Source of the DNA: Flavonifractor sp. An10
Lineage (GTDB): Bacteria; Bacillota; Clostridia; Oscillospirales; Oscillospiraceae
Assembly (NCBI RefSeq): GCF_002161215.1
Contig: NZ_NFMB01000006.1
Location: 186,001 to 250,000, forward strand
Length of the DNA: 64,000 nucleotides
Reading direction: 5' to 3'
The translations under genes were made by a program, and so were the position numbers. Of this stretch, positions 33,351 through 42,344 are shown in pieces. Under the pieces are notes generated by a model. The model worked only from the letters and a program-made list of their open reading frames with translations. It searched no databases and had not been told where the DNA came from. The first letter of the stretch is position 1. Each line of letters begins with the position of its first letter.

Positions 33351-34622
33351 TTACACGGGGCAGAGCAGGTTGGCCAGGGGGTTATAGAACACCAGGCCAC
33401 AGATCATCAGGACCACCACATTGACAAAGGAGACAATCAGCAGCTGGACGAACACCTTGTTCTGATACTCCTTGGTAAACTCATCCTTCAGCTCACTGCC
33501 CAGGGCACCCATGATCAGGGCGCCGCCGGTGGACATAGGCGAGGTGCCGGCCAGGGCGCCGCCCGCCGCCACGGCGGACATGAGGGCCACCGGGTTGACG
33601 CCGCCCACCTGGGCCGCCAGATCGGCACACATGGGCATCATGGTGGGATAGACCACGCTGAGGGCGGAGCTGACCAGGCTCAGCAGGCCGGCGGACAGGC
33701 CCATCAGCGGTGTGGCGCTGAGGGAGTTCATAACGGAGGCCAGGGCGTCGGTCATCAGGGAGATGCCGCCCATGAGATCCACGATGTTCAGCAGAGCGCC
33801 CACACACAGCACCATGATGATGGTGTTCCAGGGCATGGCCTTGATGCAGACGTTGTCATCGGCCACCCGGAAGAGCAGAAGAATCGCCGCTACGGACAGA
33901 GCCGCCATACCGATATTCACGCCCACGAAGATGATGAGAATCAGCATCAGCAGGATACCGCCCAGGGCCGCCAGCTGCTTGCCGTTGAATTTTTCGGCAA
34001 CCTGCATCGCCACGCCCTCGGGAGCCTTCACCTTGTAGCCTTTGAACATGATGAAGAGAATCACACAGACGATGATGCTGGTGATGGCGGTGATGAGCAT
34101 GATGGCCGGGTTGGCAAAGTGTTCAAAGCCGCTCTCATTCACCGCATTGATAATGATGGCGCCCTCCGGTGTCAGGGGGGAGAACCGGCCGGACAGCATA
34201 CCGGAAATGCCGATCAGGGCCATCATCAGGGGATTATAGCCGGTCTGCCGGGCGATGGACACCGCCAGAGGCGGGATGATGGCCAGCACGGGTACGCCGC
34301 CGGGGCCCACAGCCACCAGGACGAAGCCGGTGATGGGGATCAGGATGGGCAGCAGCCAGATGCGCTTGCCGGCCAGAGCCACGATCTTCCGGGCCAGCAG
34401 ATCCAGTGCGCCGGTGTTGGTGACAATGGAGAACAACAGGGTGATTCCCACCAGAGTGGTGAACAGGGAGACGCTGACACCGGCGATCAGATCATTATCA
34501 GACAGGCCGAATACCCGGACAGCGATAACGCCCAGGGCCATGGCCAGGACACCGATGTTGTTTTTCCGTACGAAAGCCAGGATAATGGCCGCAAAGAAGA
34601 AAACGATAGACAGGATTGCCAT
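33351..34622 (-). CDS. MatC/SLC13-like carboxylate transporter
   Basis: The 423-aa protein has about eleven membrane helices. The N-terminus (ILSIVFFFAAIILAFVRKNN, then IGVLAMALGVIAVR) resembles the MatC dicarboxylate carrier, and the two helical hairpins contain GPGGVPVLAIIPP and GTSPMSTGGALIMGALG, like ion-transporter superfamily members. It is encoded with a CoA-transferase and a lyase, so it probably imports the acid that these genes activate and split. Confidence 0.82.
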   Translation of the reverse strand: MAILSIVFFFAAIILAFVRKNNIGVLAMALGVIAVRVFGLSDNDLIAGVSVSLFTTLVGITLLFSIVTNTGALDLLARKIVALAGKRIWLLPILIPITGFVLVAVGPGGVPVLAIIPPLAVSIARQTGYNPLMMALIGISGMLSGRFSPLTPEGAIIINAVNESGFEHFANPAIMLITAITSIIVCVILFIMFKGYKVKAPEGVAMQVAEKFNGKQLAALGGILLMLILIIFVGVNIGMAALSVAAILLLFRVADDNVCIKAMPWNTIIMVLCVGALLNIVDLMGGISLMTDALASVMNSLSATPLMGLSAGLLSLVSSALSVVYPTMMPMCADLAAQVGGVNPVALMSAVAAGGALAGTSPMSTGGALIMGALGSELKDEFTKEYQNKVFVQLLIVSFVNVVVLMICGLVFYNPLANLLCPV

Positions 34623-34682
34623 AATTGTACCGCCTCTCTTTATACTCGCCCCTCAGCCGAGGAGGCTGTGTTTTGGGTAAAC

Positions 34683-35588
34683 TCAGCTGTGCCTGCACAC
34701 CGCGCCCTGGCAACTGACCACGGCGGCCTGGATCTCGGCCGCCATCTCGGCGGCAGCCTGGTTGGCCAGCTCCAGATTCAGGCCGGTCTCAATTCCCATG
34801 GCGTGCATGAAGTAGATCAGATCCTCGGTGGCTACGTTGCCCTTGGCGCCGGGCACAAAGGGGCAGCCGCCCATGCCGGCCAGGGAGGAGTCGAACAGGG
34901 TGATGCCCTCCAGCAGGCCCACATAGGCGTTGGCGATGGCCATGCCGTAGGTGTCATGGAGGTGGAGGGAGAGCCGGTCTACGTCGGCGCACTCCTTCAC
35001 GGCCCGGATGACCCGCCGGGTGTTCTCCGGGGTGCTCAGGCCGGCGGTGTCCGCCAGGCCGAACTCCTCCACACCCACGCTCTGGGCCTCCCGGATGATC
35101 CAGCGGATGCGCTCCAGGGGCACCTCGTCCCCGAAGGGGGAGCCGAAGATGCAGGGGATGCCCAGCACGATGTGCAGGCCCTGGGCGTGGCTGGCCAGCT
35201 CCTTGAAGGCATCCATGGACTCCTGAATGGTACGCCGGGAGTTGCGCAGGTTGTGCTCCTCGCTGGCGGAGAGGACAAAGTTCACATTGTGAACCCCGGC
35301 GGCCCGGGCATCCTCCACGCCCCGTTTGTTCAGGGCCAGGACAAAGGCGGTGACACCCTTCTGATCCAGGTAGTCCTTCACGCCCTGAAACACCTCTTTG
35401 GCATCCCCCATCTGTGGCACGTACTTGGGGCTCACAAAAGAGGTGATCTCCATCTTACGGGCGCCGTAATCCACCATCTTTTTGATGTACTTGATTTTGA
35501 TGTCGGCGGGAATATGCACTGGGTGGTTCTGCCAGCCGTCTCTGGGGCAGACCTCGGAAACCAAAACCTTTTCAGGCAGCTTGCTCAT
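34683..35588 (-). CDS. HMG-CoA lyase-like enzyme
   Basis: The 301-aa TIM-barrel protein has VCPRDGWQNHP (catalytic Arg-Asp; Trp replaces the usual Leu), KMEITSFVSPKYVPQM, LHLHDTYGMAIAN with the metal-binding HxH, and SSLAGMGGCPFVPGAKGNVA, the HMG-CoA lyase active-site signature with its Cys. It would cleave a 3-hydroxy-3-methyl acyl-CoA to acetyl-CoA plus an oxo product. HMG-CoA or citramalyl-CoA are both plausible. GAGGAGGTTG precedes the ATG. It lies just downstream of the CoA-transferase. Confidence 0.85.
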   Translation of the reverse strand: MSKLPEKVLVSEVCPRDGWQNHPVHIPADIKIKYIKKMVDYGARKMEITSFVSPKYVPQMGDAKEVFQGVKDYLDQKGVTAFVLALNKRGVEDARAAGVHNVNFVLSASEEHNLRNSRRTIQESMDAFKELASHAQGLHIVLGIPCIFGSPFGDEVPLERIRWIIREAQSVGVEEFGLADTAGLSTPENTRRVIRAVKECADVDRLSLHLHDTYGMAIANAYVGLLEGITLFDSSLAGMGGCPFVPGAKGNVATEDLIYFMHAMGIETGLNLELANQAAAEMAAEIQAAVVSCQGAVCRHS

Positions 35589-35600
35589 GATACAACCTCC

Positions 35601-36818
35601 TCAATTCATGGCGCCGATCTCGCGATAGTGAGCCAGCTGTTCGTCGGTGAAACCCAGCGCCTTGAAGATGTCCTCGTTGTCCTCGCCCAGGTCGGGGGCG
35701 GCCTTGTAATACTGGCAGGGGGTTTCCTCCATCTTGATGGGGTTGCCCAGGACCGTCAACTCGGCGGGAGCCTCGGGATGATTTTTGGGCGCGGGCACCT
35801 TTACCAGCATCTCCCGTACCTCCACGATGTTTTTGTCCTTGCACACCCGCTCGCAGTTGTAGATGGGGCCCACGGGGATGCCGGCCTTGTCGATGATTTC
35901 CACCACCTCATCCACCGTCTTGTCGGAGGCCCATTGGTTAATGATCGCCTTCAGCTCGTCTGCGTTTTTCTTGCGGCTCTCGGTATCGATGTACTTGGGA
36001 TCCTGGGCCAGCTCCGGCATGCCCATGGCGGCGGACAGGTTTTGGAAATGCTTATCTGTGCCGGAGGCGATGACGAAGTAGTCATCCTTGGCCTTGAAAG
36101 AGTCGTAGGGGGCGCTGGAGATATACTTGTTGCCCGTAGGCACGGGAGAGACCCCCTCATAGAGGTACTGCATCATTTTGGCCTCCATGCCGGAGACGAT
36201 GGAGTCCACCAGGGCCACGTCGATGTGGTTGCCCTTGCCGGTTTCATTGCGCTTATAGAGGGAGGCACAGATGGCAAAGCTCGCATTCAGGGCTGCGAAC
36301 ATGTCACCGATAGCCATGCCGGCCCGGGTAGGCTCAGAGCCGGGCCAGCCGGTAATGCTCATGGAGCCGCCCATGGCCTGGGCGATCAGGTCATAGCCGG
36401 GCCGGTGGGAGTTGGGGCCGTACTGGCCGAATCCAGAGATGGAGGCGTAGACCAGACGGGGGTTGAGTTCCCTGCACTCCTCCCAGCCGAAGCCCAGCCG
36501 CTTCATAACGCCGGGGCGGTTGTTCTCGATGAGCACATCGGCGGACTTGATCAGCTCGGCAAAGAGCCTCTTGCCCTCTTCCTGCTTCAGATCCAGGGCC
36601 ACACCCCGCTTGTTGCGGTTCAGATTCTGAAAGTACATGCTCAGGCCGGAATTCTTTTCCTTGGGCCGGGCGTTTCGAACGAAGTTGCCGCCGCTGCGCA
36701 GGTTCTCAAACTTGATCACGTCGGCCCCCATGTCGGCGAAATACATGCCCACATACGGCCCCGCCAGGAAGTCGGTGAAGTCAATTACCCGGACACCTTT
36801 CAACAGTTGCTCACTCAT
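35601..36818 (-). CDS. CaiB/BaiF (family III) CoA-transferase
   Basis: The 405-aa protein starts MSEQLLKGVRVIDFTDFLAG and has the family III pattern GPYVGMYFADMGADVIKFEN, NRNKRGVALDLKQEEG, and NPRLVYASISGFGQYGP; the catalytic Asp is in DLIAQAMGGSMSITG (about residue 168). It moves CoA from a donor acyl-CoA to a carboxylic acid. It is the first gene after the sigma-54 promoter, followed by the lyase, transporter and oxidoreductase genes. The ATG at 36827 is an alternative start. Confidence 0.9.
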   Translation of the reverse strand: MSEQLLKGVRVIDFTDFLAGPYVGMYFADMGADVIKFENLRSGGNFVRNARPKEKNSGLSMYFQNLNRNKRGVALDLKQEEGKRLFAELIKSADVLIENNRPGVMKRLGFGWEECRELNPRLVYASISGFGQYGPNSHRPGYDLIAQAMGGSMSITGWPGSEPTRAGMAIGDMFAALNASFAICASLYKRNETGKGNHIDVALVDSIVSGMEAKMMQYLYEGVSPVPTGNKYISSAPYDSFKAKDDYFVIASGTDKHFQNLSAAMGMPELAQDPKYIDTESRKKNADELKAIINQWASDKTVDEVVEIIDKAGIPVGPIYNCERVCKDKNIVEVREMLVKVPAPKNHPEAPAELTVLGNPIKMEETPCQYYKAAPDLGEDNEDIFKALGFTDEQLAHYREIGAMN

Positions 36819-36872
36819 ACAATTCATCCTGCCTTTCTTTTTTGAGGTGGAATCGCTTTCGTCCCTGCTCTT

Positions 36873-36891
36873 AACGCAAGGGGCGTGCCAA
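36873..36891 (-). promoter_or_regulatory. Sigma-54 promoter of the CoA-transferase operon
   Basis: The minus strand reads TTGGCACGCCCCTTGCGTT, which matches the -24/-12 consensus TGGCAC-N5-TTGC at both elements. It lies 55 bases before the CoA-transferase start. The sigma-54 activator at 39138-41054 is the obvious candidate regulator. Confidence 0.85.
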
Positions 36892-36897
36892 GTCTTT

Positions 36898-36921
36898 AAA
36901 CCCTTGCAATGGCAGGGGTTT
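36898..36921 (-). promoter_or_regulatory. Inverted repeat next to the sigma-54 promoter
   Basis: AAACCCTTGC and GCAGGGGTTT form a 10-bp stem around AATG, immediately upstream of the -24 element. It could be a regulator site or the end of another transcript. Confidence 0.45.
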
Positions 36922-36964
36922 TGTGGATTGCTTCTTTTTCGGAGAGCCGGAAAATGTTTTATTT

Positions 36965-36984
36965 AGTTTACGTTAGTTAACGCT
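36965..36984 (-). promoter_or_regulatory. Putative upstream activator sites
   Basis: AGTTTACGTT and AGTTAACGCT are adjacent 10-bp direct repeats about 75-95 bases upstream of the sigma-54 promoter, the place expected for an enhancer bound by a PrpR-type activator. Confidence 0.5.
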
Positions 36985-36998
36985 ATTTGTTGGAGCGC

Positions 36999-37042
36999 AA
37001 AAAAACTGGACCCGCCCCGGTTGGGGGCGGATCCAGTTTTTT
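36999..37042 (-). terminator. Terminator of the TetR-MFS operon
   Basis: AAAAAACTGGACCCGCCCC pairs with GGGGCGGATCCAGTTTTTT. On the minus strand, it lies 7 bases beyond the MFS stop and ends in a U-run. Confidence 0.85.
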
Positions 37043-37048
37043 GGTGGA

Positions 37049-38407
37049 TTATATGGGCGAGGTTCTACGCCGCAGCCACAGGAGCAGAGACAGCAGTACC
37101 GGGGCCGCCGTCAGGAGGGCGGCCGCCCGGAAGCCGGTGAGATCCAGGGTTCCACCCGCCGATACCGCCGTGGCCGCCAGCACCAGCAGCGTGGAGCACA
37201 GGGAGCCACCGATCTGCCGCAGGGAGTTCAGGATAGCCATGCCCTGGGATGCCTCGTCCAGAGGCAAGGTGCTAACGGCATAGGCGGTGAGAGGCATGAG
37301 CAGGAAGGCCAGTCCGGCGGAGCGGGCGGCATATATCAGGGCGGCCAGGGCCGGGGCGGTGCCGGCGGACACAGCGGCGAACCCCCCAGTGCCGGCCAGC
37401 AAGAGCACCAGCCCCACCGCCGCCACCCTCTGAATGCCGAAGCGGTCGGTGAGCCGGCCGGTCACCGGGCTGAGGGCGGCCAACAGCAGAGAGCCGGGGA
37501 GCAGCACCAGGCCGGATACAGTGGCGGAGCGGCCGCAGATGGCCTGCACATAAAGGGGAACCAGGATGGTGCCCGAGGTCATGGCGGTATAGGCCAGCAC
37601 CATCAGGGCGGTGCCCACCACCATGGATCGGTGGCGGAACAGGGCCAGGTGGAGCAGGGGTGCGGGCTCCCGCAGCTGTACCCGGATAAACCAGACCAGC
37701 AGTCCCCCTCCGACCAGCAGCAGAATCAGGGTAAGGGCAGCAGACGTGCCCGCCTCTCCCAGCCGGGTCACCGCCAGCATAAAGGTGGAGAAGCCGGCGC
37801 CGTATAGCACGGCGGAGCCCAGCCGGAGGGGCGGCCGCCGGGGTACGCCCACCTGCCGAAAGGTGAAGATCCCCGCCGTGGCTACTGCCAGGGCGGCCAG
37901 GAGGAGCAGCCAGAACAGGCTGCGCCAGCCGAAAGCGTCCACCAGCACGCCGGCCACAGAGGGCCCCACCGCCGGGGCGAAGCCGATCACGATGCCGGAG
38001 AGGCCCAGAGCCCGTCCCTGCTGCTCCGCCGGATAAAGGTGGAGCAGGATCATCTGCAAAACAGGGATCAGTACGCCGGAGCCGCAGGCCTGGATAGCCC
38101 GGGCCAGGAGCAGTGCCCAGAACGCCGGGGCTAGCAGGGCCAGCAAGCACCCGCCCACGAAGAGCAGGAGGGACACCTCCAGCAACACACGGGTACGCAC
38201 CCGCTGAAACAGGTAGGCGGTCAGGGCGGTGATCACCCCCAGGATCAGCAGGTAGATGGTGGTGAGCCACTGGCCCACCAGAGCGCTGATCTGGAACTCC
38301 GCCAGGATGACGGGCAGGGCGGAGGTGAGCATGTTCTGGCTCAGGGAGCCCAGGAAGGCCCCCACCATGAGCACCGGGATCATCCACCGGTCTCTGCGCT
38401 CACTCAT
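37049..38407 (-). CDS. MFS multidrug efflux transporter (DHA2/EmrB-like)
   Basis: The 452-aa protein has about fourteen membrane helices, with SQNMLTSALPVILAEFQISA and QWLTTIYLLILGVITALTAY at the start (DHA2 motif D1) and GRALGLSGIVIGFAPAVGPS (motif C) near residue 140. The ATG at 38407 overlaps the end of the TetR gene by 8 bases, so the repressor and pump are co-translated. Export of a toxic small molecule is likely; the substrate is unknown. Confidence 0.9.
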   Translation of the reverse strand: MSERRDRWMIPVLMVGAFLGSLSQNMLTSALPVILAEFQISALVGQWLTTIYLLILGVITALTAYLFQRVRTRVLLEVSLLLFVGGCLLALLAPAFWALLLARAIQACGSGVLIPVLQMILLHLYPAEQQGRALGLSGIVIGFAPAVGPSVAGVLVDAFGWRSLFWLLLLAALAVATAGIFTFRQVGVPRRPPLRLGSAVLYGAGFSTFMLAVTRLGEAGTSAALTLILLLVGGGLLVWFIRVQLREPAPLLHLALFRHRSMVVGTALMVLAYTAMTSGTILVPLYVQAICGRSATVSGLVLLPGSLLLAALSPVTGRLTDRFGIQRVAAVGLVLLLAGTGGFAAVSAGTAPALAALIYAARSAGLAFLLMPLTAYAVSTLPLDEASQGMAILNSLRQIGGSLCSTLLVLAATAVSAGGTLDLTGFRAAALLTAAPVLLSLLLWLRRRTSPI

Positions 38408-38984
38408 GGAATCCGCCCCCCTCCATGCGGTGGAGCTGCTCCAGCGCGCAGGTAATGAGAAACTCATAGCTCTCCCCGGCGGGTGGCTCCATGTGGCTCA
38501 GATAGCCCCGGTTCTCCAGGGTGGCGAATCCGTGCATCAGGCTCCGCAGATACCGCTGGCAGTGGACCTGCTTCTCCGGTGTCAGCTCATAGTCCTCCAG
38601 AACCCGCTGTACCGGCCCGGTGATCTGGGCGGCGGCCGCCGCCACCGCTTCCCCCGCCATCCTAGGGAGGGTCAGCACCACCCGGTATACCTCCGGATTG
38701 GCGTGGACGTAGTCCCGGTAGGCATGGAACAGGGCGGTCACCGCCTCGTCTCCCGTCCTGCCCTTCAGTGCGCGGTAGAGGGCCCTGTTCATCTCGTCCA
38801 TCACGTGGCAGGCTACCCGGGCCAGCAGTTCCTCCAGAGAGGAGACGTGGTTATACAGGGAGGCGGACTGGACATGCAGCCTGCGGGCCAGTCCCCGCAG
38901 GGAGAATCCCTCCAGCCCCTCCTCCGCAATCAGGGAAACGGCCTCCCGCAGGATGTCCGTCTCCTCCAAGCCCTTTCGGCCCAT
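38400..38984 (-). CDS. TetR family repressor
   Basis: The 194-aa protein has an N-terminal helix-turn-helix (ILREAVSLIAEEGLEGFSLR, GLARRLHVQSASLYNHV) and a TetR_C ligand domain with a WHG-like AVTALFHAYRDYVHANPEVY. GGGAGGGG precedes the ATG at 38984. It is the first gene of the efflux operon and two palindromes upstream are likely operators, giving autorepression. Confidence 0.9.
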   Translation of the reverse strand: MGRKGLEETDILREAVSLIAEEGLEGFSLRGLARRLHVQSASLYNHVSSLEELLARVACHVMDEMNRALYRALKGRTGDEAVTALFHAYRDYVHANPEVYRVVLTLPRMAGEAVAAAAAQITGPVQRVLEDYELTPEKQVHCQRYLRSLMHGFATLENRGYLSHMEPPAGESYEFLITCALEQLHRMEGGGFHE

Positions 38985-39001
38985 GGCTGTCCCCTCCCTA
39001 T

Positions 39002-39103
39002 AAACTAGCAATGATAGTTTTAAGCGGTCAAAAAAGCGGCGCCGCTCCTTTGACTGGGCACTGCAATTGCCACGCCCAAAATAAACTGCTGATGATAGTT
39101 TAT
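39002..39103 (-). promoter_or_regulatory. Two TetR operator palindromes and promoter
   Basis: AAACTA-N7-TAGTTT (39002-39020) and ATAAACT-N9-AGTTTAT (39081-39103) share the same half-site and flank the start region of the TetR gene. TTGACC at 39032-39027 (minus strand) is a likely -35 box, so the nearer operator covers the -10 region. Confidence 0.7.
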
Positions 39104-39137
39104 CTTATCACAGACGTTCACCCCTGTCAACCACCGG

Positions 39138-41054
39138 TTACTCCTTCTCCTTCTGCCCCTCCAGCTTCTTGAACAGGGCGGTACGGCTGATTCCCAGGAC
39201 CTTGGCGGTTTGGGTCTTGGTCAGGCCCCGGTTGAGCAGGGACTGGATTACCAGATTCTCTACCGTCCAATTCAGTTCTTTCAGATCCACACGAAAATCG
39301 TCCCCCACGATCAGAGATTCTGCGGCCTCGGCATTCTCGGGGAAGAGGGCCTCCAAGGTATCCGGCCCATCCCCCCGCACAGCATATCGCTGGGCCACAT
39401 TGCGCAGCTCCCGGACATTTCCCCACCAGTTGTGGGTTATCAGGGCCTTCTCCAGCTCCTGAGACAGCCGAACCTCCCGCATGGGGCGGCCCTGCAGCTC
39501 GGAGATAAAGCTGCGGAACAGGTAGAGAATGTCCTTTGGCCTTTGATTCAGGGGCGGGATACGCACCTCCAGCACGTTGAGCCGGAAGAACAAATCCCGG
39601 CGGAAGGCGTCCCGCCGTACCATCTGCACCAGGTTCTCGTTGGCGGCGGTGATGATGCGCACGTCCAGAGGGATGATGTAGTCCGAGCCCAGGCGCATGA
39701 CCTCCTTCTGCTCGATGACCCGAAGGATCTTGGCCTGAGTGCTCAGGGACATGCTGTTCACCTCGTCCAGAAACAAGGTGCCCCGGTGGGCCAGCTCAAA
39801 CAGGCCGGCTTTGCCCTCCTTTCGGGCGCCGGTGAAGGCCCCGGCCTCATAGCCGAACAGCTCGCTCTCCAGCAGGCTCTCGGTGAGGGCGGCACAATTT
39901 ACTGCTACGAAGGGGCAGTCCCGCCGGGCGCTGGCGTTGTGGATGGACTGGGCAAAGAGTTCCTTTCCAGTACCGCTCTCCCCGTAGATCGTCACTGTGT
40001 TATCACTTTTGGCGCATTCCTGGGCCCATTGGATCAGGCGGCGCATGGAGTCCTCCCGTGTGAGGATGTCGTCAAAGTGGTATTTGGCGGTCAAGCCCCG
40101 CTTGCTCAGCTGGAATCTGAGGTTCTTCTCCAACTCTTGAATCTTGGTCACATCCCGCAGGGTGAGCAGGGTGGCGCCCACCGGCACATCCCCGGCCAGA
40201 TCGGTCACCGGGGCCACCTTGACAGACAGGGTATGGCTGCCGGCCTGTACCAGCTGCTCGGAGCGTTTGCCCTGGCTGTAGGCCTTCTGCACCGCGGCGA
40301 ACTGGGGCAGGCTTTGACACAGCTCCCGGCCAGCCAGGGCATGGTAGGGCTGCTCCAGCAGTTCCTCCGCCTTGCGGTTGCATAGGGTGACCCGGCTCTT
40401 GGTGTCCAGCACCACCACCCCATCCTCCACATTGGCCAGGATGGTGGCAAACTGCTGGGCCTTGGCGGCCTCCTTGTCCCGCTCCCGGAGGATGTGCAGG
40501 GCGTTTTCGTAGGACTCCCGCAGGCTGTCCGGGCTGCTGCGCAGCTGGATGGCGTCAAAGCCCCGCGCCGCCGCCGGTGTTAGGGTAAAGCCGCCGCCGA
40601 TGATCAGAGTGCGCTCCGGGGCCTCCAGGTTTTTCATAAACTCCAACATCTCCTCCACCGGGGAGTAGCGGAAGCAGTGAACCTTCTCCGGCAGCAAGGC
40701 CCGGCAGCGGTCGTAGTCGAAGTTCACCCACTCCGACAGCACCAGCCAGATGGCCTCATACCGGTCGATCACCCCGCTCAGCTCCGGCAGGATGTCCTGG
40801 GCGCCGATGGTCAGCGCCACCAGCGGCACGGGGATGTTGCTGTCCTGCAGATCATGGAAGCTGCCGCCCCGGGTAATGAGGGCCTGGGCCCCCGCCCGGA
40901 TCAACTCCTCCGCGGCCTCCAGCGCCTCGTTGGGCCGAACCGTACGCACCAGCACCTCTCCCCGGGCCACTTCCCGGGGAAAGAGCACCTCGCGGACCTG
41001 GTTGACCTCCTCCTCGGCAAACAAAATAAAGCCTACGATATGCCGCACTGTCAT
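39138..41054 (-). CDS. PrpR-type sigma-54-dependent transcriptional activator
   Basis: The 638-aa protein has an N-terminal PrpR_N-like sensor domain (about 1-190; [35 protein letters not shown]), a PAS domain (about 200-310), an AAA+ domain with Walker A GESGTGKE near 355, the sigma-54 contact loop [10 protein letters not shown] near 403 and Walker [12 protein letters not shown]. The Fis-type helix-turn-helix ends the chain ([20 protein letters not shown]). PrpR_N domains sense small organic acids or their CoA-pathway intermediates. It is separated from the sigma-54 promoter only by the TetR-MFS pair. Confidence 0.92.
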   Translation of the reverse strand: MTVRHIVGFILFAEEEVNQVREVLFPREVARGEVLVRTVRPNEALEAAEELIRAGAQALITRGGSFHDLQDSNIPVPLVALTIGAQDILPELSGVIDRYEAIWLVLSEWVNFDYDRCRALLPEKVHCFRYSPVEEMLEFMKNLEAPERTLIIGGGFTLTPAAARGFDAIQLRSSPDSLRESYENALHILRERDKEAAKAQQFATILANVEDGVVVLDTKSRVTLCNRKAEELLEQPYHALAGRELCQSLPQFAAVQKAYSQGKRSEQLVQAGSHTLSVKVAPVTDLAGDVPVGATLLTLRDVTKIQELEKNLRFQLSKRGLTAKYHFDDILTREDSMRRLIQWAQECAKSDNTVTIYGESGTGKELFAQSIHNASARRDCPFVAVNCAALTESLLESELFGYEAGAFTGARKEGKAGLFELAHRGTLFLDEVNSMSLSTQAKILRVIEQKEVMRLGSDYIIPLDVRIITAANENLVQMVRRDAFRRDLFFRLNVLEVRIPPLNQRPKDILYLFRSFISELQGRPMREVRLSQELEKALITHNWWGNVRELRNVAQRYAVRGDGPDTLEALFPENAEAAESLIVGDDFRVDLKELNWTVENLVIQSLLNRGLTKTQTAKVLGISRTALFKKLEGQKEKE

Positions 41055-41112
41055 CCCTCCTCTTTGGACTTAGGAAAATACAATCTGCTTTCCTGCATAC
41101 GATTTCTCAGAT

Positions 41113-42186
41113 TCAGTTCTGGTTGAGTTTCTGTTTCAACCAGTCTGCAATTTCCGCTTTGGCTTTGCCATCCGCCATCCCTTCATACGCGGCCAGCGCC
41201 TGATCCCGCAGCCGCTCTGCCTCCCGGGCCCAGAGGTCAAATTCCGCCCTGCTCATGGTCCCCTTCCGGGTGCGGGCGAAGTACTTCTTATAGGCACGCT
41301 GATGGATCTTCCAGATCTCGTTGTTGCGCACCTTGTCCTGGAAGCTGGCGGCAGCGCCGATCTCCCGGCAGGTCTTGTCCTCCTGCCCTGGTGCGGGGCC
41401 GTCACAGTAGGAATAGGTCGCCCCCGGCGTCTGTAAAAACCAGCGGCCGCAGTTGGAGCACCGCTTCGGCACAAATCCCTTCTGCATTCCCTTCATGAGT
41501 TCCACGTAGACAAAGTCCAGCAGGCGGCCGAAGTACATCCTCTCCACAATCTCCGCCTCCCGGCCCTGACCGCGAAGCCTGTATTGGCTTCTCACCTGCG
41601 GTGGATCCACCTCCGGGTTCTCCCCCAGGCTGACGCCGCTGATAAATGCCCCCAGCCCTCGCTCATCTATCTGCTCCGCCAGAGGTTCTTTCCTCTGGCC
41701 TTTTTTCTTTTCAAACACCCTGCCGGCAGTCAGCGTGTCGAGAAACCAGGTATACCTCTTCTGGATGAACCGGATATCGTCGAGCTGCTGCTGCATGAAG
41801 GAGGGCAGTCTGTCTCTCTCGTCAACCACAAACTCCGCAAAGGTGTCCCGTGCCCCGCCGACGGCAAAGTCCTCCGCCTCCATAGCATCGCAGGCGCGGA
41901 AATCCCCCAAATACAGACGGTACAGCGGCAGGGAGCCAAACCCCTTCTTCATCTCCATGTAGGCACGGGGAGCGGCGCCGAGATCCTTCTGTTGGATCAC
42001 AAAATTCAGTCCGTCCAATAGGCGCTGAAACGGCACGGTGTCCAGGTTGAGAACCTCCGTCAGGACGGCGCCATACGGCTGCGGCTCCGGAGCGGACTCC
42101 ACCCAGTAGCAGGATGCTCCGAACTCCACCCTGATATTGGTATGGGGCCGGTGCAGATCCAGCAGGTCTTTTCCTAAAATGGCCAT
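41113..42186 (-). CDS. DUF6076-like protein of mobile elements
   Basis: The 357-aa protein has a C-terminal zinc-ribbon-like segment CSNCGRWFLQTPGATYSYCD with CREIGAAASF (about residues 245-285) and a helical tail. This architecture occurs in gut Firmicute mobilisable elements next to RepA-like ATPases, often under the name DUF6076. It is divergent from the RepA-like gene. GGAGGACAGCT precedes the ATG at 42186. Function is unknown. Confidence 0.7.
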   Translation of the reverse strand: MAILGKDLLDLHRPHTNIRVEFGASCYWVESAPEPQPYGAVLTEVLNLDTVPFQRLLDGLNFVIQQKDLGAAPRAYMEMKKGFGSLPLYRLYLGDFRACDAMEAEDFAVGGARDTFAEFVVDERDRLPSFMQQQLDDIRFIQKRYTWFLDTLTAGRVFEKKKGQRKEPLAEQIDERGLGAFISGVSLGENPEVDPPQVRSQYRLRGQGREAEIVERMYFGRLLDFVYVELMKGMQKGFVPKRCSNCGRWFLQTPGATYSYCDGPAPGQEDKTCREIGAAASFQDKVRNNEIWKIHQRAYKKYFARTRKGTMSRAEFDLWAREAERLRDQALAAYEGMADGKAKAEIADWLKQKLNQN

Positions 42187-42344
42187 AGCTGTCCTCCGCA
42201 GTAGATTATGTAATTCCGCCAATATAGTGTATCTTATAAAAGACTACATTATCTATTTACAAATGTCAAGAGCTATGTTAAGATCAAAATAGAAAATGAA
42301 CATATAAAAAACAAAATCGAAACCAGATTAACAAGGAGGTCAAT

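Noticed and set aside
32535-36845. 1436-aa plus-strand frame over the CoA-transferase to P-loop genes
   Set aside because: Length is due to GC-rich antisense reading; six real genes with recognised domains lie on the minus strand.
29970-41054. Treating the metabolic operon as native chromosome outside the island
   Set aside because: Its GC content looks native, but the split tRNA places it inside the insertion; still, this rests on the tRNA evidence and should be tested in relatives.
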